A DNA stretch of 64,000 bases. It comes from Cytophagales bacterium WSM2-2. GTDB lineage: Bacteria; Bacteroidota; Bacteroidia; Cytophagales; Cyclobacteriaceae. This document shows, piece after piece, positions 17,417 through 24,345 of this stretch; position 1 is the stretch's first letter; each line of letters begins with the position of its first letter. The stretch covers positions 868,001 to 932,000 of the forward strand of contig BNHL01000001.1 of assembly GCA_015472025.1 (NCBI GenBank), given 5' to 3'. The notes beneath the pieces were generated by a model. The model saw only the letters and a program-made list of their open reading frames with translations. It did not search any database and was not told where the DNA came from. Both the position numbers and the translations under genes were made by a program.

Positions 17417-18892
17417 TTAATACTTGGCAGGCTGTCCTGCAGCAGGCATCGACTTGCGTATAAAATCGCGAATGTGCTCATTTGATGTAGCCAGGTCTTC
17501 TGCGCGCAGGTACATCATGTGCCCACTGCGATAACCCTCGAAGCGCATCCGGTCTTTTAGTTTGCCACTGGGGTCGATCTGCCACATCGTGTACTTCGCA
17601 TCGAAGTAGGTTGTTGCACCATCATAAAACCCGGATTGGATCATCAGGTGCATGTACGGATTTTCAGCCATCGCCAACCGGAGATTTTCTCCTGTGCGAT
17701 CATTGTTATTGTCCCAGGGGTGAACCGGGCCGAACATGTTGTACTTGACGTCAGTTTTGTACTTCAGCACTTCACGTAAATAATAATTGATTGCCGGAGT
17801 AAACGCGTGCAACCAGGATGTCAGTTCTGAATTGTAATCGGGTTGCTGCCCTGCCTGCTGTCCATCAATACCGAGATAACGTGAATCCAAACGTCCAACG
17901 GTGAATCCTTTTTCACGAAGTAATTCTTTCCAGAAATACTGAGTAGGTACCGCGAGGTTGTGATGTAAGATTGTTTTCTCAGAAAGTCCGGAGTACCGTG
18001 ATACTTTAGACGCAATTGCTTTTCTTTTTTGTTCGTCAATAAATCCGCCTTTCGAGAGTGCCGGAATTAATTCATCAACAGTGAATGCCTCTACTTCGGG
18101 AAGGACTTCGTTCAAATCTTTCTGTTGAAGATCGGCAGGCAGTGCTTTCTGAAACCATGCTGCTGCCGCATAATACGGAAGTGAGAGTGCGTCACCCACC
18201 GGGCCATCGCGTTTGATTCCCAGTCCCGTAGGAGAAACGAGGATCACTCCATTGAGATACATCCAATGTGAATTCTGAAGTTCCAGGGCGAGTCCTGAAA
18301 CACGAGTAGTGCCATAACTCTCACCGATGAGATACTTTGGTGAAGTCCAACGATTATTTCTTGAAACAAAAGTGTTGAGCCATTCTGCCAGGTAAGAGAT
18401 ATCCGCATTCACTCCGAAAAAGAAAGAACGCTCAGCTTTCGGTTCGAGTATTCGTGAGTAGCCCGTATTCACCGGATCGATGTAGACGATATCTGCTACA
18501 TCCAGAATAGAATGTGGGTTATCGCGAATTCCATATGGTTGAACGGGATAACCCTCATCATCAATGTTTAGAAGTTTGGGGCCAGTATAAGCCACGTGCA
18601 TCCAGACAGAAGCTGAACCGGGGCCGCCATTGAAAGAAATGACGAGGGGTCTTTTATTGCGTTCCGTGACATCAGTCCGCTCATAATAAGTGTAATACAT
18701 GGAAGCAACTACTTTTCCGTCTTTATCCCATACCGGTTGAGTTCCCGCTGTGACTTTATAAGGAACTACTTTTCCTTTGATCGTTACCTGGCTATTGGTT
18801 ACTACCGAAGATTCAGCCTGGAGTGTGCGATCCTGGGCCAGGGATACTGTGATCAGACCAGAAAAGAATAAAGCTAGTGCAATGTATTTCAT
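17417..18892 (-). CDS. S10-family serine carboxypeptidase, secreted
   Basis: A 491-residue exported peptidase with a signal peptide (about 1-19). It has the S10 oxyanion region FNGGPGSASVWMH (87-99), the nucleophile motif GESYGT with Ser192, and the catalytic His in SGHMMYL near the C-terminus. The acid residue should lie in the preceding LIQSGFYDGATTYFDAK segment. These enzymes remove C-terminal residues from peptides in acidic or periplasmic settings. The gene stands alone, with promoter space of 165 bp upstream. Confidence 0.88.
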   Translation of the reverse strand: MKYIALALFFSGLITVSLAQDRTLQAESSVVTNSQVTIKGKVVPYKVTAGTQPVWDKDGKVVASMYYTYYERTDVTERNKRPLVISFNGGPGSASVWMHVAYTGPKLLNIDDEGYPVQPYGIRDNPHSILDVADIVYIDPVNTGYSRILEPKAERSFFFGVNADISYLAEWLNTFVSRNNRWTSPKYLIGESYGTTRVSGLALELQNSHWMYLNGVILVSPTGLGIKRDGPVGDALSLPYYAAAAWFQKALPADLQQKDLNEVLPEVEAFTVDELIPALSKGGFIDEQKRKAIASKVSRYSGLSEKTILHHNLAVPTQYFWKELLREKGFTVGRLDSRYLGIDGQQAGQQPDYNSELTSWLHAFTPAINYYLREVLKYKTDVKYNMFGPVHPWDNNNDRTGENLRLAMAENPYMHLMIQSGFYDGATTYFDAKYTMWQIDPSGKLKDRMRFEGYRSGHMMYLRAEDLATSNEHIRDFIRKSMPAAGQPAKY

Positions 18893-19057
18893 GAGGTGAG
18901 GTTAAGCGTTGAGGTTTCAATTTATGAATCCTTTCAGAAAAAAAACTAAAAATAAATCTGCAAGCCGTGAAATTGTATCGCAAGTGGTCGAAATTATTCG
19001 GCCCAGATTGATCAGCTCACCATGATAGTATTTATCTCTTTTGAAGAGGGTACGCTT

Positions 19058-19705
19058 TCAGGTATTGACGAGATTGAATTTCACTGCGTGAACGATCAAC
19101 TCTTCTTTGCAGTCAACCTCGAATTTTGCATATAGATTTTCACGATACTCTTCAATCGTTCTCGGGCTCTTGTGAAGTACTGAAGCGATTTGCGTACTGC
19201 TCCAGCCTTTGCATATGGCATGCAGCAACGTCTTTTCCATCTCACTCAAATTGATAGCTGAAGACCGTGTGGCAGAAACCGCATCAGACAAATGCCTTTG
19301 AAGGACTTCCGCAACATCGTCAGGAAAATACACCCCTCCTTCATGAACAATTTTAATTACCCGGGCCAGGTCTTCACATTTCTCTTTGCATAGAAAGCTC
19401 TTCACTCCGAGTTTATTCATTTCGACAACATAGGTCTCAAACTCATATGTCGTAAATGCGATGATTTTGATGTTGGGATATTTGTCTCGAATGACTTTTG
19501 TTGTTTCAAAACCATCCAGCCGGGGCATCCGGATATCCATCAGAATGATGTCAGGAATCTCCGTTTGGAGTTGCTGAAGAAGCTCCTCTCCATCGGTGGC
19601 TTCGGCTATCACTTTAATCGATTCTTCACGCCCGAGTAAAACCAGGAGTGACCTTCTAAAGACTTGGTGGTCGTCTGCTATGGCAACCTTGATGACTTGA
19701 CTCAT
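19058..19705 (-). CDS. NarL/LuxR-type response regulator
   Basis: A 215-residue response regulator. The receiver domain has the acidic pair DD (11-12), phospho-acceptor Asp57 in LMDIRMPRLDG, and the Lys-containing SFLCKEKCED segment. The C-terminal LuxR helix-turn-helix reads LHAICKGWSSTQIASVLHKSPRTIEEYRENL. The ATG at 19703-19705 was chosen over an upstream ATG that adds seven residues. No cognate HisKA_3 sensor kinase is adjacent; the kinases at 22969 and 56456 are of another type. It is therefore an orphan, and its targets are unknown. Confidence 0.9.
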   Translation of the reverse strand: MSQVIKVAIADDHQVFRRSLLVLLGREESIKVIAEATDGEELLQQLQTEIPDIILMDIRMPRLDGFETTKVIRDKYPNIKIIAFTTYEFETYVVEMNKLGVKSFLCKEKCEDLARVIKIVHEGGVYFPDDVAEVLQRHLSDAVSATRSSAINLSEMEKTLLHAICKGWSSTQIASVLHKSPRTIEEYRENLYAKFEVDCKEELIVHAVKFNLVNT

Positions 19706-19910
19706 GTACTTACAAGCCGCTACCAATGCGGCATTTAAAGTTTGGAATTTGGGGTTAAGCTGTCAAGCCAACGTATAGCAAAACCGAGCGAATTTAAGCT
19801 TATTTAGTTATTCTCTGGTAAATTTTTGTCATTAATCTGATGACGGGTTGAACACTAAAGAAAGGTCGAAAATAGAAAAGGGAAGCCCCCAGGGGTTACA
19901 GACATAAAAC

Positions 19911-19938
19911 AAAAAAGCCCGCATCGACTCCTTCGGGA
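19911..19938 (-). terminator. Terminator-like hairpin after the GIY-YIG 3' remnant
   Basis: On the minus strand the order is TCCCGAAGGAGTCGATGCGGG followed by T6. CCCG pairs with CGGG, with an inner CGA/TCG pairing. A related hairpin, CCCCGAGGGAGTCGGGG, lies at 21314-21330 after the intact copy. The rest of the 19706-19910 gap holds only the AT-rich upstream region of the response regulator gene. Confidence 0.5.
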
Positions 19939-19949
19939 CTGATTAACAG

Positions 19950-20041
19950 TCAGATGCTTTGAGTTATCAACTGCCTCACCAGTTTAGGGTTCTCCTTCAA
20001 CTCTTCTATGAATTTCCGGCTCTTGGCTAATTTGATCCTTT
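19950..20041 (-). pseudogene. 3' fragment of a GIY-YIG nuclease gene
   Basis: Read on the minus strand, this encodes about 29 residues ending KLVRQLITQSI and a stop. It is near-identical to the last 29 residues of the intact gene at 21343-21630 (ELVRQLICQSI). Homology stops at about 20041, where unrelated sequence begins. The TGA stop is inside a tRNA-Asn anticodon-arm copy (GCATCTGACTGTTAATCAG), exactly as in the intact copy. With the 5' fragment at 21149-21256 it could make up one split gene, lacking about 32 central codons. Confidence 0.8.
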
Positions 20042-20155
20042 AATTGGAGGAGATTTTAGGACCCACACAGATCGAGTTCCTATAAAAAACATTATACCTT
20101 ACTGAGCCTCTATAATTTCTAACTAGTACTTACCGGCATTGATTGCCACGTTGTC

Positions 20156-20959
20156 TCACTTGAAAACAAAACTGACGGTTTTCATTTTTTCGCCAGAAAG
20201 CATTTGCTCATAGTACCAAGAGTTCCCAACTCCAGGGATAGTGTACCTGAATCCAATCCTTAAATCGGCATTATTGCTGGTTGTTACTTTAAATGAGATC
20301 ATATGGTCTGCTTTGGGAACGTTTTTAATTGGCATGGGAGCAAATGTTGAATCCCAAAGAACAACACTACCAGCTGAGACCGAGGGCTCGAAAATGATAT
20401 TTTTCAAGTCATTTGAGAAATCTTGATCAGTATAGAGTTCAAATTTGATCACCCGCAAGGGTGCAACTATTTCAAATTCAAAGCCGGCATATCCAAAATT
20501 ATTGGGAGTGTCGGTTGAAGTAACCGCTAAAACTTGTGGCACAACCAATGTACCTGAATCTTTGGTTATCGTAAAGGTGATAGGCAACGGTTTGGCAACA
20601 TATTGTGCAAGAGAAGAGCCTGCCAATGGAGATGCATAAATCATAGTATCTCCAGCACTCAGTATTTGAAACTGAGTGAGTTTATAAGTGCCCTCTTGCA
20701 ATTCTAGTCTCTCACTTTCGTAGGCTTGCCCAAAAGCAAATAACCCGAGCTTTTTGTTTTGTAACACCGACTTTCCATTACTATCCTCAACGTTCAGCAA
20801 TACGTATTCGGGAGCCCTAGAAGCTGTTCTACCTCCCTTCAAATTGCGGTTTATTTGTGACATCGAAAATGTCGCACTGCCCTTGCCGGGAGCTACTTGA
20901 TCTTTTGAACAACTTAAAGCCAAGACAGTCAAAAGGACTGGTAAAAAAATCTTTTTCAT
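20156..20959 (-). CDS. Hypothetical lipoprotein between two GIY-YIG fragments
   Basis: A 267-residue protein with a lipoprotein signal peptide (MKKIFLPVLLTVLALSC, Cys17). The mature region is beta-rich (NVEDSNGKSVLQNKKLGLFAFG, YKLTQFQILSAGDTMIYASP, KFELYTDQDFSNDL), suggesting immunoglobulin-like or transthyretin-like domains seen in Bacteroidota surface lipoproteins. No family is recognised with confidence. The ATG at 20957-20959 was chosen because the upstream in-frame extension precedes the signal peptide. The gene lies in a 1.1-kb segment between two partial GIY-YIG copies, so it may have arrived with the event that split that copy. Confidence 0.65.
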   Translation of the reverse strand: MKKIFLPVLLTVLALSCSKDQVAPGKGSATFSMSQINRNLKGGRTASRAPEYVLLNVEDSNGKSVLQNKKLGLFAFGQAYESERLELQEGTYKLTQFQILSAGDTMIYASPLAGSSLAQYVAKPLPITFTITKDSGTLVVPQVLAVTSTDTPNNFGYAGFEFEIVAPLRVIKFELYTDQDFSNDLKNIIFEPSVSAGSVVLWDSTFAPMPIKNVPKADHMISFKVTTSNNADLRIGFRYTIPGVGNSWYYEQMLSGEKMKTVSFVFK

Positions 20960-21148
20960 AAAGAAAAGAGTGGAGAGTTTGATTTGCTTCCTTAACTCGA
21001 GGTACAAAAGAAAACGATATCAACCTTTTTGTTTGGCTAATTCGTACAATTCTCGGGTAATTAGGTCCTACAAGTCCTTCTTGCAGCAGCAGGGTCTGTT
21101 ACTTTCTGTGTTTACCTGCGATTCCAGCGTAAGTCAGTAGAAGAACCT

Positions 21149-21256
21149 TCAGCGAGGAGCGTTGTGATGGGCGACCCGCTGTTCGAGATTTCCAGTCATC
21201 CCCACATAATACCGATCTAACTTCGCGGAATAAAGAATGTAAACTTGGTACTCCAT
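21149..21256 (-). pseudogene. Truncated 5' copy of the GIY-YIG nuclease gene
   Basis: The minus strand reads MEYQVYILYSAKLDRYYVGM through HHNAPR and then stops at codon 36. Codons 1-34 match the intact gene at 21630-21343, with Ile28 replaced by Val. Homology ends at about 21155, in the middle of the gene, so catalytic Glu65 and the C-terminus are missing. Like the intact copy, its ATG lies just after a copy of the hairpin that follows tRNA-Asn. It is the product of a tandem duplication. Confidence 0.85.
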
Positions 21257-21290
21257 AAAGCAAAAAAGCCCCGCGTTTGCAGGGCTTTTG

Positions 21291-21351
21291 CTCCTCCTCT
21301 TGGACTTGAACCACCCCGACTCCCTCGGGGCTGATTAACCAGTCAGATGCT
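21291..21351 (-). pseudogene. Partial tRNA-Asn copy
   Basis: Two parts of tRNA-Asn are present. The anticodon arm (minus strand AGCATCTGACTGGTTAATCAG, with one extra G in the loop) lies at 21331-21351. The T arm plus acceptor 3' side lies at 21291-21313. Between them, where the variable loop should be, is the hairpin CCCCGAGGGAGTCGGGG (21314-21330). The 5' half of the tRNA is missing and its place is taken by the GIY-YIG coding end. It cannot fold as a working tRNA. Confidence 0.8.
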
Positions 21352-21630
21352 TTGACATATCAACTGCCTCACCAGTTCAGGGCTCTCCTTCAATTCTTCT
21401 ATGAATTTCCGGCTCTTGGCTGATTTGATCCTTTTTTCAATTTTCAGTGCCTGTGCTTTTGATTCGCATCGAATTTCAAAAAATAACTCCCACGGAACTC
21501 CACGAGATGTGAATTTAGAATGATCAATAGGAGCATTATGATGGGCGATCCGCTGTTCGAGATTTCCAGTCATCCCCACATAATACCGATCTAACTTCGC
21601 GGAATAAAGAATGTAAACTTGGTACTCCAT
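21343..21630 (-). CDS. Small GIY-YIG nuclease-family protein
   Basis: A 95-residue protein that is essentially one GIY-YIG domain, UPF0213/YhbQ-like in length. The variant motif is VYILYS (Tyr6) with YYVGMT (Tyr17). The conserved Arg is Arg27 in LEQRIAHHN, and the metal-binding Glu is Glu65 in KIEKRIK. GIY-YIG enzymes cut DNA and include homing endonucleases. The ATG comes three bases after the hairpin downstream of tRNA-Asn, so there is no room for a separate promoter or ribosome binding site and expression would rely on read-through. The stop codon lies inside a tRNA-Asn anticodon-arm copy. All catalytic positions seem intact; the biological role is unproven. Confidence 0.88.
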   Translation of the reverse strand: MEYQVYILYSAKLDRYYVGMTGNLEQRIAHHNAPIDHSKFTSRGVPWELFFEIRCESKAQALKIEKRIKSAKSRKFIEELKESPELVRQLICQSI

Positions 21631-21632
21631 AA

Positions 21633-21664
21633 AGCAAAAAAGCCCCGCGTTTGCAGGGCTTTTG
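21633..21664 (-). terminator. Terminator-like hairpin between tRNA-Asn and the GIY-YIG gene
   Basis: On the minus strand AGCAAAAGCCC..GC pairs with GC..GGGCTTTTTTGCT, with a one-base mismatch and an AAAC loop. It lies directly after the tRNA 3' end and ends three bases before the nuclease ATG. A second copy is at 21259-21290. Confidence 0.75.
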
Positions 21665-21738
21665 CTCCTCCTCTTGGACTTGAACCAAGGACCCTCTGAT
21701 TAACAGTCAGATGCTCTAACCAGCTGAGCTAAGGAGGA
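21665..21738 (-). tRNA. tRNA-Asn (GTT)
   Basis: The 74-nt minus-strand sequence folds as a tRNA. The acceptor is TCCTCCT with AGGAGGA and discriminator G. The D arm is within AGCTCAGCTGGTTAGAGC, the anticodon loop CTGTTAA gives GTT (asparagine), and the T arm is CTTGGTTCAAGTCCAAG. CCA is not encoded. Partial copies lie at 21291-21351 and, as the anticodon arm only, at 19939-19957. Confidence 0.95.
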
Positions 21739-21812
21739 TTGTGCTGGATTTGGGAGTGCAATATTAGGAGATTGCCATATAATAGCCAACCCCTCCATTA
21801 AAAAAAATCCAA

Positions 21813-22958
21813 TTATACCTTAGCCAACGCCTGTTCGAGGTCAGCAAGTAAATCTTCAGCGTCTTCCACGCCCACGCTAAGGCGGATCAACGAGTCGCTC
21901 AGCCCATTTTTCATACGCTCTTCTTTAGGTATACTGGCATGTGTCATTGATGCAGGGTGATTAATTAAAGACTCCACTCCACCTAGTGATTCGGCCAACG
22001 AAAAGAGCTCCACGCTTTCCATCAGTTTTTTAGCATTGTCAACACTGTCATTTTTTAACGTGAACGACAGCATTCCGCCAAAATCGCGCATCTGCTTTTT
22101 TGCAATAGCGTGGTTCGGATGATCTGTGAATCCGGGCCAAAATACTTTTCCGACTTTCGGATGGTTCCTGAGAAACTCTGCCACTTTCTTTCCATTCTGG
22201 CAATGACGCTCCATTCGCAGGTGCAATGTTTTAATACCACGCAAGACCAAAAAAGAATCTTGAGGTCCCGGTACAGCTCCACATGAATTGGTAATGAACG
22301 CGAGATCCTGGTACAGTTTCTCATCGTTGACTACCAGGGCACCCATAATCACATCGCTGTGGCCGCCCAGATATTTCGTTACTGAGTGCATGACAATATC
22401 AGCACCCAGCGCCAGAGGGCTTTGTAAATAAGGTGAAGCAAATGTATTATCCACGGCCACCAGACAATTGTTCTTTTTGGCAAGTTTCACACAGGCTTCA
22501 ATGTCAATAATTCGCATCAGTGGATTTGAAGGTGTTTCAATCCAGAACAGTTTTGTCTTCGAGTTCACATAAGCTTCTGCATTTTTTGCATCACTCAGGT
22601 CGATAAAGTGAAATTTGATACCAAACCTTTCATATACCTTAGTAAACATCCGATATGATCCACCATAAAGATCATTGCTTGTAATTACTTCGTCACCGGG
22701 ATTCAATAGCTTGATAACCGCATCAGTAGCACCCATTCCCGAAGAAAAACAAATCGCAAATTTCCCGTCTTCCAATGCAGCAATGCTCTTTTGCAATGCG
22801 TTGCGAGTAGGGTTCGCGCCACGCGCATATGCGTAGCCTTTATGTTTCGCAGGAGATTCCTGAACGTAAGTAGAGGTTTGATAGATCGGAGTCATGATTG
22901 CTCCGGTGGAAGGATCGGGTTCAACTCCCGCATGTATGGCTTTCGTTCCGAATTGCAT
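21813..22958 (-). CDS. Trans-sulfuration PLP enzyme (cystathionine gamma-synthase/lyase type)
   Basis: A 381-residue member of the Cys/Met metabolism PLP family. QFGTKAIHAGVEPDPSTGAI is the family opening, SSGMGATDA binds the cofactor phosphate, and the PLP lysine is in SVTKYLGGHSD. ESLGGVESLINHPASMTH near the C-terminus is the substrate-binding signature of cystathionine gamma-synthase and gamma-lyase. The enzyme would join or split cystathionine in methionine or cysteine synthesis; the two activities cannot be separated from sequence alone. It is divergent from the kinase at 22969 and its leader is too short for a SAM riboswitch. Confidence 0.92.
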   Translation of the reverse strand: MQFGTKAIHAGVEPDPSTGAIMTPIYQTSTYVQESPAKHKGYAYARGANPTRNALQKSIAALEDGKFAICFSSGMGATDAVIKLLNPGDEVITSNDLYGGSYRMFTKVYERFGIKFHFIDLSDAKNAEAYVNSKTKLFWIETPSNPLMRIIDIEACVKLAKKNNCLVAVDNTFASPYLQSPLALGADIVMHSVTKYLGGHSDVIMGALVVNDEKLYQDLAFITNSCGAVPGPQDSFLVLRGIKTLHLRMERHCQNGKKVAEFLRNHPKVGKVFWPGFTDHPNHAIAKKQMRDFGGMLSFTLKNDSVDNAKKLMESVELFSLAESLGGVESLINHPASMTHASIPKEERMKNGLSDSLIRLSVGVEDAEDLLADLEQALAKV

Positions 22959-22968
22959 ATTTAAGTGA

Positions 22969-24345
22969 TTGGTTTTTTATTACTTTGACCCGTCTAACTT
23001 TAATCGTACAAACTTGCAATTTTTTTCGAGATATTCTTATATCTGGAAGTTTCCAGAAGAGCAGGAGACTGCCTATAATGAATTTGTAAAACCGGGTAAT
23101 TTAATTTCACTTCGGTTGGTGGCGTTCATCACCTTGTTTGGAATGTCACTCTTCCTCACCATTGATTTCTTTCGTGAATTGGATGTTGACTACCAGGTCG
23201 TGTTCCGCACGAGAGCATTCGCATTGGTGGTGGCTGCTATCATCATGGTTGTCAGTTTTCGAAAAACGATCAGTGTTCGCTCTATCCATATCTGTATTAT
23301 TATTATCGGCCTTACGAATTTGGGAGTTAGCATGACTACCGCATCGTTTGCAAAAATGCCGGGTTATTATCTTACTAATCTGGTCTTCCTCATTCTGGTT
23401 TTGATCATTACCGCAAGCGGCCTGAATTTCAGGCATGCGCTTCTCCTCAATATTGTGATGATCGCCATCTTCCTATTCTATTCTCAGAAAATAAACAGGA
23501 ACCCGTTTTACTTCACTCAATATCCACACCTGTTCGCAACATTCTTCTATTTGCATATGGTGGGAATTGTTCTTGAAAGGAGAAGGCGATTAAATTTCTT
23601 ACAGTTTAGCGACCTCATGGCGCAAAAAAAACTGGTGGAGGGTCTTAATCAGCAGAAAAATAAAATCATTTCAATACTCTCGCACGATGTGGCCTCTCCT
23701 CTCAATTCACTTTCGGGGTTGCTTCACCTGCTGGCCAAAGGCCAAGTCGATGAAAAAGAATTCCGTCCTTTCCTAAATCAGATTGGCGATCAATTAAAAA
23801 ATGTTTCGGGGCTGCTTCACGGGCTCGTTCGGTGGTCACGCTCACAAATGGAAGGATTTGTCACTGAAAAAAAATCGATTGATCTTCCTGCTCACCTGGA
23901 AAGTCATTTGAAATTATTTCAGCCGTTGGCAACGGAAAAAAATCTCGTTTTGAAAATTAAAACAGAATCTCCACTCGTCATCTTTGCCGATGAAGAGATG
24001 ATCAGGATCGCCATTCGAAGCCTGATCTCGAATGCCATCAAATTCGGAATACCGGAAACAGAAATCCTGATCGACAGCTTTCTCAACTCGAGCGGTCGAG
24101 CAGTGGTCTGTGTTTCTAATAAAGGAATCCCTATTCCTGAAAATCTAAGAAACAAATTATTCACCTATGAAATGTCTTCTACTGAAGGAACAGCTGGTGA
24201 ACGAGGGACGGGGCTTGGACTTGCCATGGCGGCCTTCTTTGTCAGATTTAACGAAGGTGAAATTTTTCTCGAGTCTTCAGACGATGAAGATCAAACTACG
24301 TTCCGAATTGAGTTACCTGTAGGTGAAATTAAATCGGTCGATTAA
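22969..24345 (+). CDS. Membrane-bound sensor histidine kinase
   Basis: A roughly 440-458-residue kinase. An N-terminal block of about six hydrophobic helices (from SLRLVAFITLFGMSLFLTIDF to LFATFFYLHMVGIVL) anchors it in the inner membrane. HisKA follows with the phospho-accepting His in IISILSHDVASPLNSLSG. The HATPase domain has NAIKFG (N box) and GTGLGLAM (G2 box). The start is uncertain: 22969 is TTG, only 10 bp from the divergent metB-like start. A TTG at 23014 lies shortly after a possible -7 box (TAACTTTA, 22995-23002). No response regulator is adjacent. The last 17 bp overlap the convergent E2 gene. Confidence 0.88.
   Translation: MVFYYFDPSNFNRTNLQFFSRYSYIWKFPEEQETAYNEFVKPGNLISLRLVAFITLFGMSLFLTIDFFRELDVDYQVVFRTRAFALVVAAIIMVVSFRKTISVRSIHICIIIIGLTNLGVSMTTASFAKMPGYYLTNLVFLILVLIITASGLNFRHALLLNIVMIAIFLFYSQKINRNPFYFTQYPHLFATFFYLHMVGIVLERRRRLNFLQFSDLMAQKKLVEGLNQQKNKIISILSHDVASPLNSLSGLLHLLAKGQVDEKEFRPFLNQIGDQLKNVSGLLHGLVRWSRSQMEGFVTEKKSIDLPAHLESHLKLFQPLATEKNLVLKIKTESPLVIFADEEMIRIAIRSLISNAIKFGIPETEILIDSFLNSSGRAVVCVSNKGIPIPENLRNKLFTYEMSSTEGTAGERGTGLGLAMAAFFVRFNEGEIFLESSDDEDQTTFRIELPVGEIKSVD

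Larger units (their letters stand above)
21155..21687. repeat. Tandem direct repeat, 159 bp shared, 374-bp unit
   Basis: Bases 21155-21313 repeat at 21529-21687. By eye I see three differences in 159 bases and no indels, all within the first 24 bases. The shared part covers the first third of the GIY-YIG gene, the hairpin upstream of it, and the last 22-23 bases of tRNA-Asn. The repeat distance is 374 bp. This is a recent duplication or gene conversion. Confidence 0.9.

Noticed and set aside
20041..21155. Insertion sequence as the cause of the split GIY-YIG copy
   Set aside because: No transposase gene, and no convincing inverted terminal repeats or target duplication; only a 7-bp inverted match was found.
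21099..21314. A 71-codon minus-strand frame between the lipoprotein and GIY-YIG genes
   Set aside because: It reads out of frame through the duplicated nuclease and tRNA pieces and has no domain; the truncated GIY-YIG frame explains the sequence.
22958..22969. Possible SAM riboswitch before the trans-sulfuration gene
   Set aside because: Only 10 bp separate it from the divergent kinase frame and no riboswitch fold was seen nearby.
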